Source: Collinsella sp. (GTDB lineage: Bacteria > Actinomycetota > Coriobacteriia > Coriobacteriales > Coriobacteriaceae). Taken from it: 39,499 nucleotides of DNA. How positions within the stretch are numbered: position 1 is the stretch's first letter; each line of letters begins with the position of its first letter. Made by a program: the position numbers and the translations under genes. Positions 30,716 through 37,615 of the stretch are shown piece after piece. The notes below the pieces were generated by a model. It saw only the letters and a program-made list of their open reading frames with translations, searched no databases and was not told the DNA's origin. The stretch spans positions 1-39,499 of the forward strand of contig JAGZWV010000013.1 in the NCBI GenBank assembly GCA_018378775.1, read 5' to 3'.

Positions 30716-30744
30716 TTGGTAAACCAGATGCTCGCGGATAGAAT
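30716..30744 (+). promoter_or_regulatory. Antisense-type promoter, copy 1
   Basis: TTGGTA (30716-30721), 17 bases, TAGAAT (30739-30744). It belongs to a block headed by ACCGAAAA and CCATTTG that recurs at 31808 and 32245. Confidence 0.6.
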
Positions 30745-30750
30745 AAAGTT

Positions 30751-30834
30751 GACGGCAGCCCAAGTTCTGGAGAGCTGGGAAACGCCGTTGCTTGGTCAAG
30801 AGGTCGGTGCCTTAATGGCAGCGACTTGTTATGC
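30751..30834 (+). ncRNA. Putative orphan antisense RNA, copy 1
   Basis: A candidate RNA of about 85 bases from the promoter at 30716-30744. The first hairpin pairs ACGGC-A-GCCCA (30752-30762) with TGGG (30776-30779) and GCCGT (30784-30788). The second pairs AGGTCG (30801-30806) and GCC with GGC and CGACTT (30822-30827), ending in GTTATGCTT. It is clearly homologous to the RNA at 31843-31930, but the peptide gene facing it is broken. Confidence 0.45.
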
Positions 30835-30908
30835 TTCGAATGCTGCTTGAGTGCCTCGGAAAGTTCGATAAGCGCCGTGAAGAGCGAGACCAAAGCAACC
30901 AAGAGCTC
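30815..30908 (-). pseudogene. Remnant of the small hydrophobic peptide gene, copy 1
   Basis: On the minus strand this segment encodes LVALVSLFTALIELSEALKQ, closely similar to the middle of the 41-residue peptide at 31905-32030. The ATG, the ribosome site and the N-terminal third are missing, replaced by the start of the terminator module at 30919. A five-base deletion near the 3' end removes the TAA stop from the frame. It therefore cannot make the same peptide. Confidence 0.65.
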
Positions 30909-30918
30909 TACGAGCTCT

Positions 30919-31020
30919 GATGGGCCCGGGATGACCTCTGATTCAAGTCACCGGGCCTCAATCTTTTTCATCCATTTGAATAGAGCGGGCGACTCTCTTG
31001 GGGCCATCTGCATGGCGCGT
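30919..31020 (+). repeat. Terminator-bearing module M, copy 1
   Basis: About 100 bases, nearly identical to 32281-32380. The front part is an intrinsic terminator: GGCCCGG.ATGAC pairs with GTCACCGGGCC, followed by CTTTTTC. The rest (TCCATTTGAATAGAGCGGGC and onward) is conserved without an evident gene. It lies upstream of the SIMPL gene. Confidence 0.8.
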
Positions 31021-31112
31021 GCCTGGCGCGCGTGGCACAGCATCCCATTTTTGTGTCCGCACGGGTGGCTATGCTTACCGCAACGTAGCCATTCGTGGAA
31101 AGGACGGATGTC

Positions 31113-31754
31113 ATGGCAACGGATAAGACCGGTTATGTGAGCGTTGGCGCCGAGATAGAGGACGAGGTTATGCCCGACCGCGTGATCTTTAGCATTGGCT
31201 TTGGTGGTCGCCGCACCACCAAGGAATCGTGCCTGGAGGATTACAACACCGATCGCGCCCGCGTAGCCGCCGCGCTGGCGCCCTTTGGTTTGGATAGCGA
31301 ATTAACATGCTGTCGGTACACTTGTTATGCGCAGATGACGCGCAAGAAGGCGACGATTGTGGGCTACAACTACTATGCGTACGGTACGGTTGCCGCGCCT
31401 GTCGATTCGACTGACTTTGCTGCTGTGTGGACCGCACTCAATACCTGCGAGTCACATGCCGACATGAGCATTCGATTTGAGTTGGCGGATCAGCGCGCGG
31501 CGGAAGACGCCCTGATTGCCCGTGCGGTTGAACGTGCTCGCGGCAACGCGCAGGCACTTGCCGTTGCGGCGGGGTCTATGCTGGGCGGCGTCAAGCATAT
31601 CTCGTATAACAGTCGGGCGGCGGGCTATGGTCGAACATACTGTGTTGCCGCGTGTGCTCCCGATGGGGCGTCCGGAGGCTCCGAGGAGACGGTGCTGGAG
31701 CCAGAGCCTATCGAGGTCGAGTGCTCCGTGGATATGGAATGGTGGCTGGAGTAG
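31113..31754 (+). CDS. SIMPL (DUF541) domain protein
   Basis: A 213-residue protein of the SIMPL family, whose members bind partners or oligomerise at the envelope; the biochemical role is poorly known. The C-terminal half has RAVERARGNAQALAVAAGSMLGGVKHISY, the most conserved stretch of the family, and the N-terminal half has the RVIFSIGFGGR strand. No signal peptide is seen, so it is probably cytoplasmic here, unlike many homologues. ATG 31113 is preferred over the in-frame GTG at 31095 because AAAGGACGG lies just upstream of it. It stands alone between two copies of a repeated intergenic block. Confidence 0.78.
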   Translation: MATDKTGYVSVGAEIEDEVMPDRVIFSIGFGGRRTTKESCLEDYNTDRARVAAALAPFGLDSELTCCRYTCYAQMTRKKATIVGYNYYAYGTVAAPVDSTDFAAVWTALNTCESHADMSIRFELADQRAAEDALIARAVERARGNAQALAVAAGSMLGGVKHISYNSRAAGYGRTYCVAACAPDGASGGSEETVLEPEPIEVECSVDMEWWLE

Positions 31755-31807
31755 GAAGCAGGTGCTGAGCGGCTGAGGGACCGAGGCTTCGCTACCGAAA
31801 AAACCAT

Positions 31808-31836
31808 TTGTTAAACTCAATGTCCGTGGGTAGAGT
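31808..31836 (+). promoter_or_regulatory. Promoter of the putative antitoxin RNA, copy 2
   Basis: TTGTTA (31808-31813), 17 bases, TAGAGT (31831-31836). It faces the small peptide gene on the opposite strand. Confidence 0.65.
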
Positions 31837-31842
31837 AAGGTC

Positions 31843-31930
31843 GACGGCAGCCCAAGTTGTGGATAGCTGGGCAGCGCCGTTACTTCGATTAAGGGGTCAA
31901 TGCCTTAACGGCGTCGACCCCTCTTCTTTT
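31843..31930 (+). ncRNA. Putative type I antitoxin (antisense) RNA
   Basis: About 88 bases starting seven bases after the -10. Hairpin 1 pairs ACGGC-A-GCCCA (31844-31854) with TGGGC-AGC-GCCGT (31868-31880). Hairpin 2 pairs GGGGTC (31893-31898) and GCC with GGC and GACCCC (31916-31921) and is followed by TCTTCTTTT, a good intrinsic terminator. The last ~26 bases are complementary to the 3' end of the peptide coding sequence, and the rest to its 3' UTR. Existence of the RNA is predicted, not shown. Confidence 0.55.
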
Positions 31931-32030
31931 GCTTCGTACGCTGCTTAAGTGCCTCGGAAAGTCCGATAAGCGCCGTGAGGAGCGAGACCAAAGCGGTCAG
32001 GAGCTTCACGAAATCAATCAGATCGGTCAT
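31905..32030 (-). CDS. Small hydrophobic/basic peptide, candidate type I toxin (41 residues)
   Basis: The peptide begins MTDLIDFVKLLTALVSLL, continues as one hydrophobic helix of about 20 residues, and ends in a strongly basic tail (KQRTKQKKRGRRR). The ribosome site GGAGGTGAT lies six bases before the ATG at 32030, the best match to the anti-SD sequence in the window. The gene is too short for standard calling and the frame continues upstream, but the ribosome site marks this start. Size, single membrane helix and charged tail fit holin-like or Fst/TxpA-type toxins, and a convergent antisense RNA is predicted over its 3' end. No named family is recognised. Toxicity is inferred. Confidence 0.6.
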   Translation of the reverse strand: MTDLIDFVKLLTALVSLLTALIGLSEALKQRTKQKKRGRRR

Positions 32031-32244
32031 GGGCATCACCTCCCGTCGCATGGAGGGCGCTGCCCGGCACATGGAACTGCCGTCAACAACTGCCATTCAA
32101 TCAAAGCGCGGTCATAAATACGAATATATGTTCGATAATAACAGCAACGTGATTCCCTCGAATAGCAGCCTTTCGTAAGGGCGGCAGAAGACGGCGCTGG
32201 GCGATTGGGGCTAGACGCGCAGGTCTTCGTCACCGAAAGCCCGT

Positions 32245-32273
32245 TTGATTAACCAGCCCTCTGTAGGTACACT
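32245..32273 (+). promoter_or_regulatory. Antisense-type promoter, copy 3, reading into module M
   Basis: TTGATT (32245-32250), 17 bases, TACACT (32268-32273), in the same ACCGAAA/CGTTTG block as the other two copies. Only eight bases separate it from the terminator of module M, so any RNA would be very short unless it reads through to the exonuclease gene. Confidence 0.5.
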
Positions 32274-32280
32274 GCATATT

Positions 32281-32380
32281 GATGGGCCCGGGATGACCGC
32301 TGATTCAAGTCACCGGGCCTAAATCTTTTCATCCATTTGAATAGAGCGGGCGACTCTCTTGGGGCCGTCTGCATGGCGTG
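32281..32380 (+). repeat. Terminator-bearing module M, copy 2
   Basis: A near-identical copy of 30919-31020, with the same terminator stem (GGCCCGG.ATGAC with GTCACCGGGCC) and a T-rich tail. Similarity continues weakly to the ribosome sites of the two downstream genes. A short third piece (GTCTGCATGGCGCGTGCC) is at about 33239-33256. Confidence 0.8.
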
Positions 32381-32491
32381 TGATTAGCGCATGGTATTGC
32401 GCCCAGCTTTCATGTCCGCGCGGCCACCTATCCTTACGGCAATGTAGCCGCTTATGTAACAAGCGGCAAGCAACGGAGAAAGGCCCTAACC

Positions 32492-33226
32492 GTGTCAGCT
32501 GAAAAGACGCCGTGTATCTCGGCTATCGATACGACGAACTTTGCGCGCCAGATTGTGCTGGACTTTGAGTTTGCGCCGGTGCCAAAGCAGCGCCAGCGCC
32601 GTGGGCTGCGCAATGAGATTATCGAGGTCGGCGCCGTTAAGCTCGATTACCACGGCAACGTTATGGGCGAGTTCTCGCAGTTTGTGCAGACGGAATTTAC
32701 CGAAGGCGTTGCGTATCCCGTCCGCGAGCTCACGGGGATATCGGCCGTGGACACCGCGATGGCCGATCCGCTCTACATGGTGATAAAAAGGCTCAGCGAT
32801 TGGATCGGTCGCTACTCCGCCCAGGTGGTCTGTTGGAGCGGTGCGGACCGTCGGCAGCTTTTGACCGAGTGCCAGGCAAAGCACATCGACCTTTCCACAT
32901 TTCCTACGGACTGGGCCGACCTGCAGGCGTTTTACACCTCGATCATGGACGTTGGCAGCCACGGGCGCGTCTCGTTGGGCGACGCGGCAACGTGGTTCGG
33001 CATCGAGTTTGACGAGTCGACGGGCCATGCCCACAGCGCCCTAGCCGATGCGCGCGTGACCGCCAAGCTGCTCAAGCAGGTGATGGACGGGGACTATCAC
33101 GTGAGTCCGCGCGCCCAAGAAGTCCGCCAACGTTGGGGGATGGGCGAGCGAGCCCAGACGCGCCTTTCTAGCAAGTGCCCCGAGCTGGGCGACCTGCTGC
33201 TGAAGCTGAAGGCGGCGGGAAGGTAG
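32492..33226 (+). CDS. DEDDh 3'-5' exonuclease domain protein (ERI-1/DnaQ-like)
   Basis: A 244-residue nuclease with the RNase-T/DnaQ fold. Exo I is IVLDFEFAPV (D24, E26), exo II is VVCWSGADRRQLL with its Asp near 127, and exo III is GHAHSALADARVTAKLL with His near 182 and Asp near 187, all in the right order. The gapped N-terminal motif and the ELTGI segment resemble the ERI-1/KapD-type group of RNA or DNA exonucleases. The start is GTG 32492 with GAGAAAGG upstream. It lies behind a second copy of the repeated intergenic block and is convergent with the next gene, 41 bases away. Substrate unknown. Confidence 0.85.
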   Translation: MSAEKTPCISAIDTTNFARQIVLDFEFAPVPKQRQRRGLRNEIIEVGAVKLDYHGNVMGEFSQFVQTEFTEGVAYPVRELTGISAVDTAMADPLYMVIKRLSDWIGRYSAQVVCWSGADRRQLLTECQAKHIDLSTFPTDWADLQAFYTSIMDVGSHGRVSLGDAATWFGIEFDESTGHAHSALADARVTAKLLKQVMDGDYHVSPRAQEVRQRWGMGERAQTRLSSKCPELGDLLLKLKAAGR

Positions 33227-33267
33227 GGGCGTTAGCTGTCTGCATGGCGCGTGCCTGTCGCGTATCG

Positions 33268-34503
33268 TTACTCTTCCTGCTGCTTGGCAGGCAAGATGTA
33301 GACGTTCTCGGCGTCCACGGCGATCTGCGCGGGGCGGTTGTAGAGGGTGTCGATCTCCTTTACGCTCTGCTTGAACGGCGTGACGTCGGGCGTCTTTGCC
33401 TGATGGAGCTTTTCGAGGAGTTTCTCGGATTGCTTGTCGTTGAACTTTCCGATGCTCTCTCCTGCGCCTTCGAGCGCCTCGTCGATGAGTGTATGGTCGC
33501 CCACGGGGGTCTTTGCGATGGCGTGACCGAGCAATTTGCCCGCGGACGCGATACCGCCCAGCAGTGCCGCATCGACGGTGTCGACAGCCCCCGCTTCGAG
33601 TGCGTTGTAGCAGTCGGTGTAGAGCTCGCGGTACGCGATCGAATCAGCCTCGATCTTCGCGGTGGCGTCCGCGAGCTTTGCGGGCTCGAAGTTCTGGGCG
33701 AGCATGGGTTCGAGGAACAGCGAGAACGCGTGGATGTAGGTGGCGAGCTGGCAGTCTTTGAGGTAGTCGAGCACCTTGTCGAGGCGTCTGCCCAAGCCGT
33801 CTCGCACCTCGATGAACCCTTTCTTTTTCAGATCCGCCTGTGCCTGCGAGCGGAAGAGTTCCATGTCCTGCGCGGACGACTGCTTGATGTCGAGCACCTT
33901 CATATGGGCGTTTGCCATGTAGGTGGCGTTGCCGTAGTTGAGGCCGTAACCGTTGAGGATGTCTGCGAGCGTCTTGAGGTTGCCACGCATGTTGGCCTTG
34001 TCGCGCTGACGCATGTACTCGAACATTTCGTCGACGGACTCCTGGATGGAGTCGAGCTTTTGGTTTATCTGCGCGATTGCGGCTGCCATGAATAGCGATG
34101 TTGGATCGTAAGGCACCTGCGTGACGCTCGTGGCGATGTCGCCCTCGACTACGTGGAAGCGCGCCTGCCCAAGGCCCTTGGCGGCGTCGCGGTAGCCCCC
34201 TGTGAGACCGCTGCCGTCCTTGAACGTGTTGAGTTTCGACGGATCGAGCGGGTTACCATATTTGTCAGTCGCCTGGAGCAGCGTGGGCACGCTCACCGTG
34301 TTGGTGACGGTGCGAAACATCGAGGGGAGCGAGGCGAACGCCACGCCGAGTTGGGGAATTCGCTCGAGCGGTAGCTTGATGGCGCCGGAGACGTCCACCC
34401 GCTTCTGAGTGAGCGCGAGGTGGATTTTGGTCGATGCGAGCTGTTTTGCCACGAGCTCCTCTCGGCCGTCGTTCGCCGAGGGTTTGGTCTCGTTGTCTGC
34501 CAT
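33268..34503 (-). CDS. Hypothetical protein, mainly alpha-helical
   Basis: A 411-residue protein that I do not recognise. It has no signal peptide. A weakly hydrophobic stretch (DPTSLFMAAAIAQINQKL) leads into a likely coiled coil (DSIQESVDEMFEYMRQRDKANMRG in parts). A second Ala/Gly-rich segment (ALLGGIASAGKLLGHAIAK) lies near residue 325. The tail is Lys/Glu-rich. The start is ATG 34503 because AAGGAG lies six bases upstream; the frame extends 12 codons further without support. A TATAAT word on the minus strand at 34631-34636 may be its -10. It may be a cytoplasmic factor that associates with membranes; no function can be given. Confidence 0.65.
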   Translation of the reverse strand: MADNETKPSANDGREELVAKQLASTKIHLALTQKRVDVSGAIKLPLERIPQLGVAFASLPSMFRTVTNTVSVPTLLQATDKYGNPLDPSKLNTFKDGSGLTGGYRDAAKGLGQARFHVVEGDIATSVTQVPYDPTSLFMAAAIAQINQKLDSIQESVDEMFEYMRQRDKANMRGNLKTLADILNGYGLNYGNATYMANAHMKVLDIKQSSAQDMELFRSQAQADLKKKGFIEVRDGLGRRLDKVLDYLKDCQLATYIHAFSLFLEPMLAQNFEPAKLADATAKIEADSIAYRELYTDCYNALEAGAVDTVDAALLGGIASAGKLLGHAIAKTPVGDHTLIDEALEGAGESIGKFNDKQSEKLLEKLHQAKTPDVTPFKQSVKEIDTLYNRPAQIAVDAENVYILPAKQQEE

Positions 34504-34685
34504 AGCGCGCTCCTTGCTTACGTTGATAGTCGTGGGCATTATCTCATCGCCTGGTGGCTTGCTAGAGCGGGGTAGAGGCCGAGCGTCTGGCGAAACTCGT
34601 TAACTGATTGCATTTCAGCGGATTGGGTTGATTATAAGAGAAGGACGGCTATCCATCTGCCCTTCCCAGTTGAGTTCGCTTTGAG

Positions 34686-36500
34686 CTACTGTTCGTGCCT
34701 ATGCTGCTTGGGCTCAAGCCTTCTCGCTGCCGTGAAGCAGGCCGTGGCCGCCATGGCCAATGCGATGCTGGCCATCCAAGTGGAGTCGCCGGTTGCAGCG
34801 AGCTTTGGTTCATCGGCTGTCGTGCGTCCCGACTTTTTTGTAGCCGCCTCGTCGGCGTCCTTTTCAGGAGTGGCAGGATCACTTTTGTTGTCGCCGGGTG
34901 AATCTACGTCGGTCTTTCCGCCCGCCTGCTCCCCTTGGGCCTTCCCCTCCACGGTGAAGGACGCATCGGTCGCCGTCCCGTCCTTCCAGACGGCCGTGAC
35001 GGTGTGTCCGCCGCCGGCGAGCGTGTCCAGGTAGGACGGCCTGAGCTCGATAATCGTGCTGCCCCTGGTTGCGGTGTAGTTCTCGGCGGAGACCTCAGTT
35101 CCGTCCACGAGGAGACGCGTGAACTCATCGAGAGGACCGCTGAAGCGGAAGGTCAGACCGGCCTCGCCGTCCTTTGCATACGCCTGCCCGTCGCCCTTGG
35201 TGGCGGCATACAGCGGAGCGGTCACGTCGAAGGTGACGTCCCCCGCGTCGTCGACATCAAAGGTCTGAACGCCGGTCTTGCCGTTACGCTCGGCGTAGGC
35301 GGAGCTGTAGACGAAGGTCTCGTGGCCCGTCTTGTCGAGGACCGCGAGGGCTTGGATTTCAAACGAGCCCATCGAGAGCGACGTGGGGAACTCGATTTCG
35401 ATATAGCCCCTTGCCGCATCGTAGCTGCAGCTCAACGTTTTGCGGGTCTTTAAAGAGTTCGGGTCCTCGACATAGCCGGGGTCGCCGAGGATCGGGGAGA
35501 CAGACTTTACGCCGTCCGCGTCGCCTACATTGCAATAGATACGGAGGATCCCGCCGACGGGGACCCTCTTCGCGGAGATGGAAACGTTCGAGACCGTGGG
35601 CGGGTTCCGGTCGATCGCGCTGCCGGTCACCTCGAAGCACAGCTCGCTCGGGTCGCCAACCGAGAAAGTCGCGCCCGAAATGCCGTTGGCCCTGGCGTAG
35701 GAACTCTCGTACACATCGGTCTCGAACCCTAGGCCATCGGTGACCGAAAGGCCGATCAGCCTGTGCCTTCCGATCCTATTGCTGTCGAATGTGAGGTCAA
35801 ACCCGTCGATAGACGAGCCTCCGTGATAATAGGCTGACGAAACAGAGCAGCCGTCGTCCGAATTCTCCCAGCCCTGCCGCAGTATGGGGGAAACGGAGCG
35901 AACGCCGTCGGCATCGGAGACGGTCCAAGAGATGTGGAGGTCGGCACCGGTTGCGACCTCCCTGCTCGAGAGCGACACGGAGGACACGGTCGGCGGGTTT
36001 TGGTCCTCGGGTCCCTCGGTCACCTCATACTCGAGGGGGTCGGTGGTGAAGGTCGGACAGTCGAGCCCCTTCTCCTCGGCATACGTCGTGTCGTAGACAT
36101 CGGTAACCCATCCAAGACTATCGGTCACGCCGAGGCCGATGATCCGGTACCTGCAGGGCCGGTCGCTCGGGGAGGTGGAGATATCGAAGCCCGCGGTCGT
36201 GTTGCCGGTCGACGAGAAGGCGAGACGGGAACTGATTCCATGGTCTCCGGTATCGTTTTCGACAAGGACTTCGACTATGGGCGTGACGGACCGTACCCCG
36301 TCAGGGTCATCGACGCTATAGCCGACATGCAGCGTGGAGCCGGCCGTGACTGTCGTCGCGGATATCGTCACGTTGGAGATGCTGGGCGGGTTCGGGTCCG
36401 ACGCGGCTAGGGCGGTTGAGGGCAAAGCAAGCGCTACGGTGGCGGACAGCGAGGCGAGCAGGCTAAGCGCGAAGCGCCTGGAGAATTTCAAGGAGGTCAT
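34686..36500 (-). CDS. Cell-surface protein with three Ig-like repeats and an LAATG sorting signal
   Basis: A 604-residue secreted protein. Residues 1-32 are a signal peptide (basic FSRRF, hydrophobic core, ALA cleavage site). Three ~110-residue repeats each begin with a D-x-NPP-x(2)-S-x-V motif and contain DxDGV(R/K)SV(S/T)PI (near 35-150, 160-270 and 285-400). An Ig-like X2-type domain follows (about 420-515), then a charged linker with TPEKDADEAATKKSGR. The C-terminus has LAATG (567-571), a membrane helix and a tail RRLEPKQHRHEQ, the layout for sortase anchoring; LAxTG is the motif used by class E sortases in Actinobacteria. It may mediate adhesion or glycan binding. No sortase gene is in the window. 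Confidence 0.85.
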   Translation of the reverse strand: MTSLKFSRRFALSLLASLSATVALALPSTALAASDPNPPSISNVTISATTVTAGSTLHVGYSVDDPDGVRSVTPIVEVLVENDTGDHGISSRLAFSSTGNTTAGFDISTSPSDRPCRYRIIGLGVTDSLGWVTDVYDTTYAEEKGLDCPTFTTDPLEYEVTEGPEDQNPPTVSSVSLSSREVATGADLHISWTVSDADGVRSVSPILRQGWENSDDGCSVSSAYYHGGSSIDGFDLTFDSNRIGRHRLIGLSVTDGLGFETDVYESSYARANGISGATFSVGDPSELCFEVTGSAIDRNPPTVSNVSISAKRVPVGGILRIYCNVGDADGVKSVSPILGDPGYVEDPNSLKTRKTLSCSYDAARGYIEIEFPTSLSMGSFEIQALAVLDKTGHETFVYSSAYAERNGKTGVQTFDVDDAGDVTFDVTAPLYAATKGDGQAYAKDGEAGLTFRFSGPLDEFTRLLVDGTEVSAENYTATRGSTIIELRPSYLDTLAGGGHTVTAVWKDGTATDASFTVEGKAQGEQAGGKTDVDSPGDNKSDPATPEKDADEAATKKSGRTTADEPKLAATGDSTWMASIALAMAATACFTAARRLEPKQHRHEQ

Positions 36501-36824
36501 TGGTGGTGCCGATCTTCCATAATTGTTGCAGCGATACCAGTATATCTTTGGCCCATGCTAGCCAGATGTTCTTTCCGCGAACGGCTCGTTAGTTTAGAGA
36601 CGGCATATGGACGCCTGTCTCGTCCACGTTTCTCGTAAGGGCGATTATAAGGACATGAAGAGACTTTCTCGGAACAATCAATTGGGGATATCAAAGAAAT
36701 GCTGGACGCCTCCTGATCGCTCAATGCCTTTGAGGTGAAATGCGGCGCATCGGCTACGTTGTTGAGATCATTTATCGAGCGATACGTCATTCCAGCTGAG
36801 GCCACCGTCATGAGGCTTCTGTTC
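36501..36824. other. Intergenic region of 324 bp without an assigned gene
   Basis: A TATAAT word reads on the minus strand at 36644-36649, about 145 bases upstream of the surface-protein start, and may be its promoter. A minus-strand frame stays open across the whole stretch as a continuation of the neighbouring gene in another frame, but it has no start of its own and no recognisable domain. Confidence 0.4.
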
Positions 36825-37250
36825 CTACACCCCCCCCGCAATCCCGCGCGCGGCACCCAACAGCTCGTACTCCCTCTCGCTCCACTGGCACAGCTCGGCA
36901 GTCTCGACGGCGTCGCGACACAGGTCCAGAAACACCTCAGCTCCCTCGCAGAAGCACTCGCGGGCAAAGTCACCCGAACCGCTTGCGACGCACGTGCCGT
37001 CGGCAAACAGCTTCCAGCTAGACAGCTCGCGCGAGTCGTCTCCAAGCAGCTTGATCTGCAGTACGTGCGGGTCGCCGGCGGTGTAGAGCTCTTTCTCGAG
37101 CGCCTGCACGGTAAAGCGCATCTGGTGGGGGAGACTGCTCTTGACCATGGCCGAGGCATAGCCGTTCGGCTTGTCCAGAAGATGCATTCGTTTTGGCTTG
37201 GCTGCCAGGTTGTGGAAGTTGCGCTCACTGCGCACGGAGAAATTGTCCAT
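36825..37250 (-). CDS. Hypothetical protein with a G8 tract at its 3' end
   Basis: A 141-residue protein of unknown function. It begins MDNFSVRSERNFHNLAAKPK after AAAGGAG seven bases upstream, so ATG 37250 is preferred over the longer open frame. The middle has SSLPHQMRFTVQALEKELY and the later part is Cys/Glu-rich (FARECFCEGAEVF, LCRDAVETAELCQW). No signal peptide or membrane helix is seen. Eight consecutive G residues on the coding strand (36830-36837) end the frame as GGV-stop. Loss of one G would open about 110 more codons, so the C-terminus may vary. Confidence 0.6.
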   Translation of the reverse strand: MDNFSVRSERNFHNLAAKPKRMHLLDKPNGYASAMVKSSLPHQMRFTVQALEKELYTAGDPHVLQIKLLGDDSRELSSWKLFADGTCVASGSGDFARECFCEGAEVFLDLCRDAVETAELCQWSEREYELLGAARGIAGGV

Positions 37251-37343
37251 ACGGACTCCTTTCATCGATATTGGCAGGGCCACCGTGCCTCTTGGCCGGT
37301 TGGCGTCGGGATCGTGGAGCCAACTCTCTACCCCGACTCTGGA

Positions 37344-37368
37344 TAAAACGCGCCCGCTCCTTGCGGGC
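37344..37368 (-). terminator. Minus-strand terminator-like hairpin
   Basis: GCCCGC (37352-37357) pairs with GCGGGC (37363-37368). Read on the minus strand, TTTTA follows within a few bases. It lies downstream of the membrane-protein gene at 37616 and upstream of the 141-residue gene. Confidence 0.5.
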
Positions 37369-37406
37369 ACGATGGGGTCTATCAACGTGTACGGACAGAA
37401 ATCAAG

Positions 37407-37436
37407 CGCCATCCGCGAAATGACGCGCGGATGGCG
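37407..37436. other. GC-rich hairpin of unknown role
   Basis: CGCCATCCGCG (37407-37417) is a perfect inverted copy of CGCGGATGGCG (37426-37436), with an eight-base loop. No T run follows on either strand. Confidence 0.5.
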
Positions 37437-37468
37437 TTGGTTTCCCAAGTGATTATTCGGCTTCCATC

Positions 37469-37550
37469 CGGAAAAGTGTCGAAATCAGCCGTGTAAAAGT
37501 ACGGAAAAGTGTCGAGATAGGCACCTTAAAACTTCGGAAAAGTGTGGCTG
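37469..37550. repeat. Three 33-bp direct repeats (CGGAAAAGTGTCGA type)
   Basis: CGGAAAAGTGTCGA starts at 37469 and 37502, and CGGAAAAGTGTGG at 37535, exactly 33 bases apart. The bases after each core are only partly conserved (AT..GC....T.AAA). The array is iteron-like, as is the one before the DUF4143 gene, but no ATPase gene follows. Confidence 0.75.
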
Positions 37551-37615
37551 GATGACAAAACAGCACTTAGAAGTCGGTGCTGGATGCGGGATCCTGTGGT
37601 CGCCTTCAGCCCTCG

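Noticed and set aside
30525..30902. Real 125-residue minus-strand gene
   Set aside because: Its first ~20 residues match the small peptide, but the rest is frame-shifted read-through of the antisense region without a stop where the intact copy has one; no ribosome site is present.
25599..34540. Integrated phage or insertion sequence
   Set aside because: No integrase, transposase, capsid or terminase signature was found, and no terminal inverted repeats with target duplication were seen.
36497..37228. Separate minus-strand gene overlapping the 141-residue gene
   Set aside because: It lacks a supported start and has no recognisable domain. It is recorded only as the alternative frame reachable by slippage at the G8 tract.
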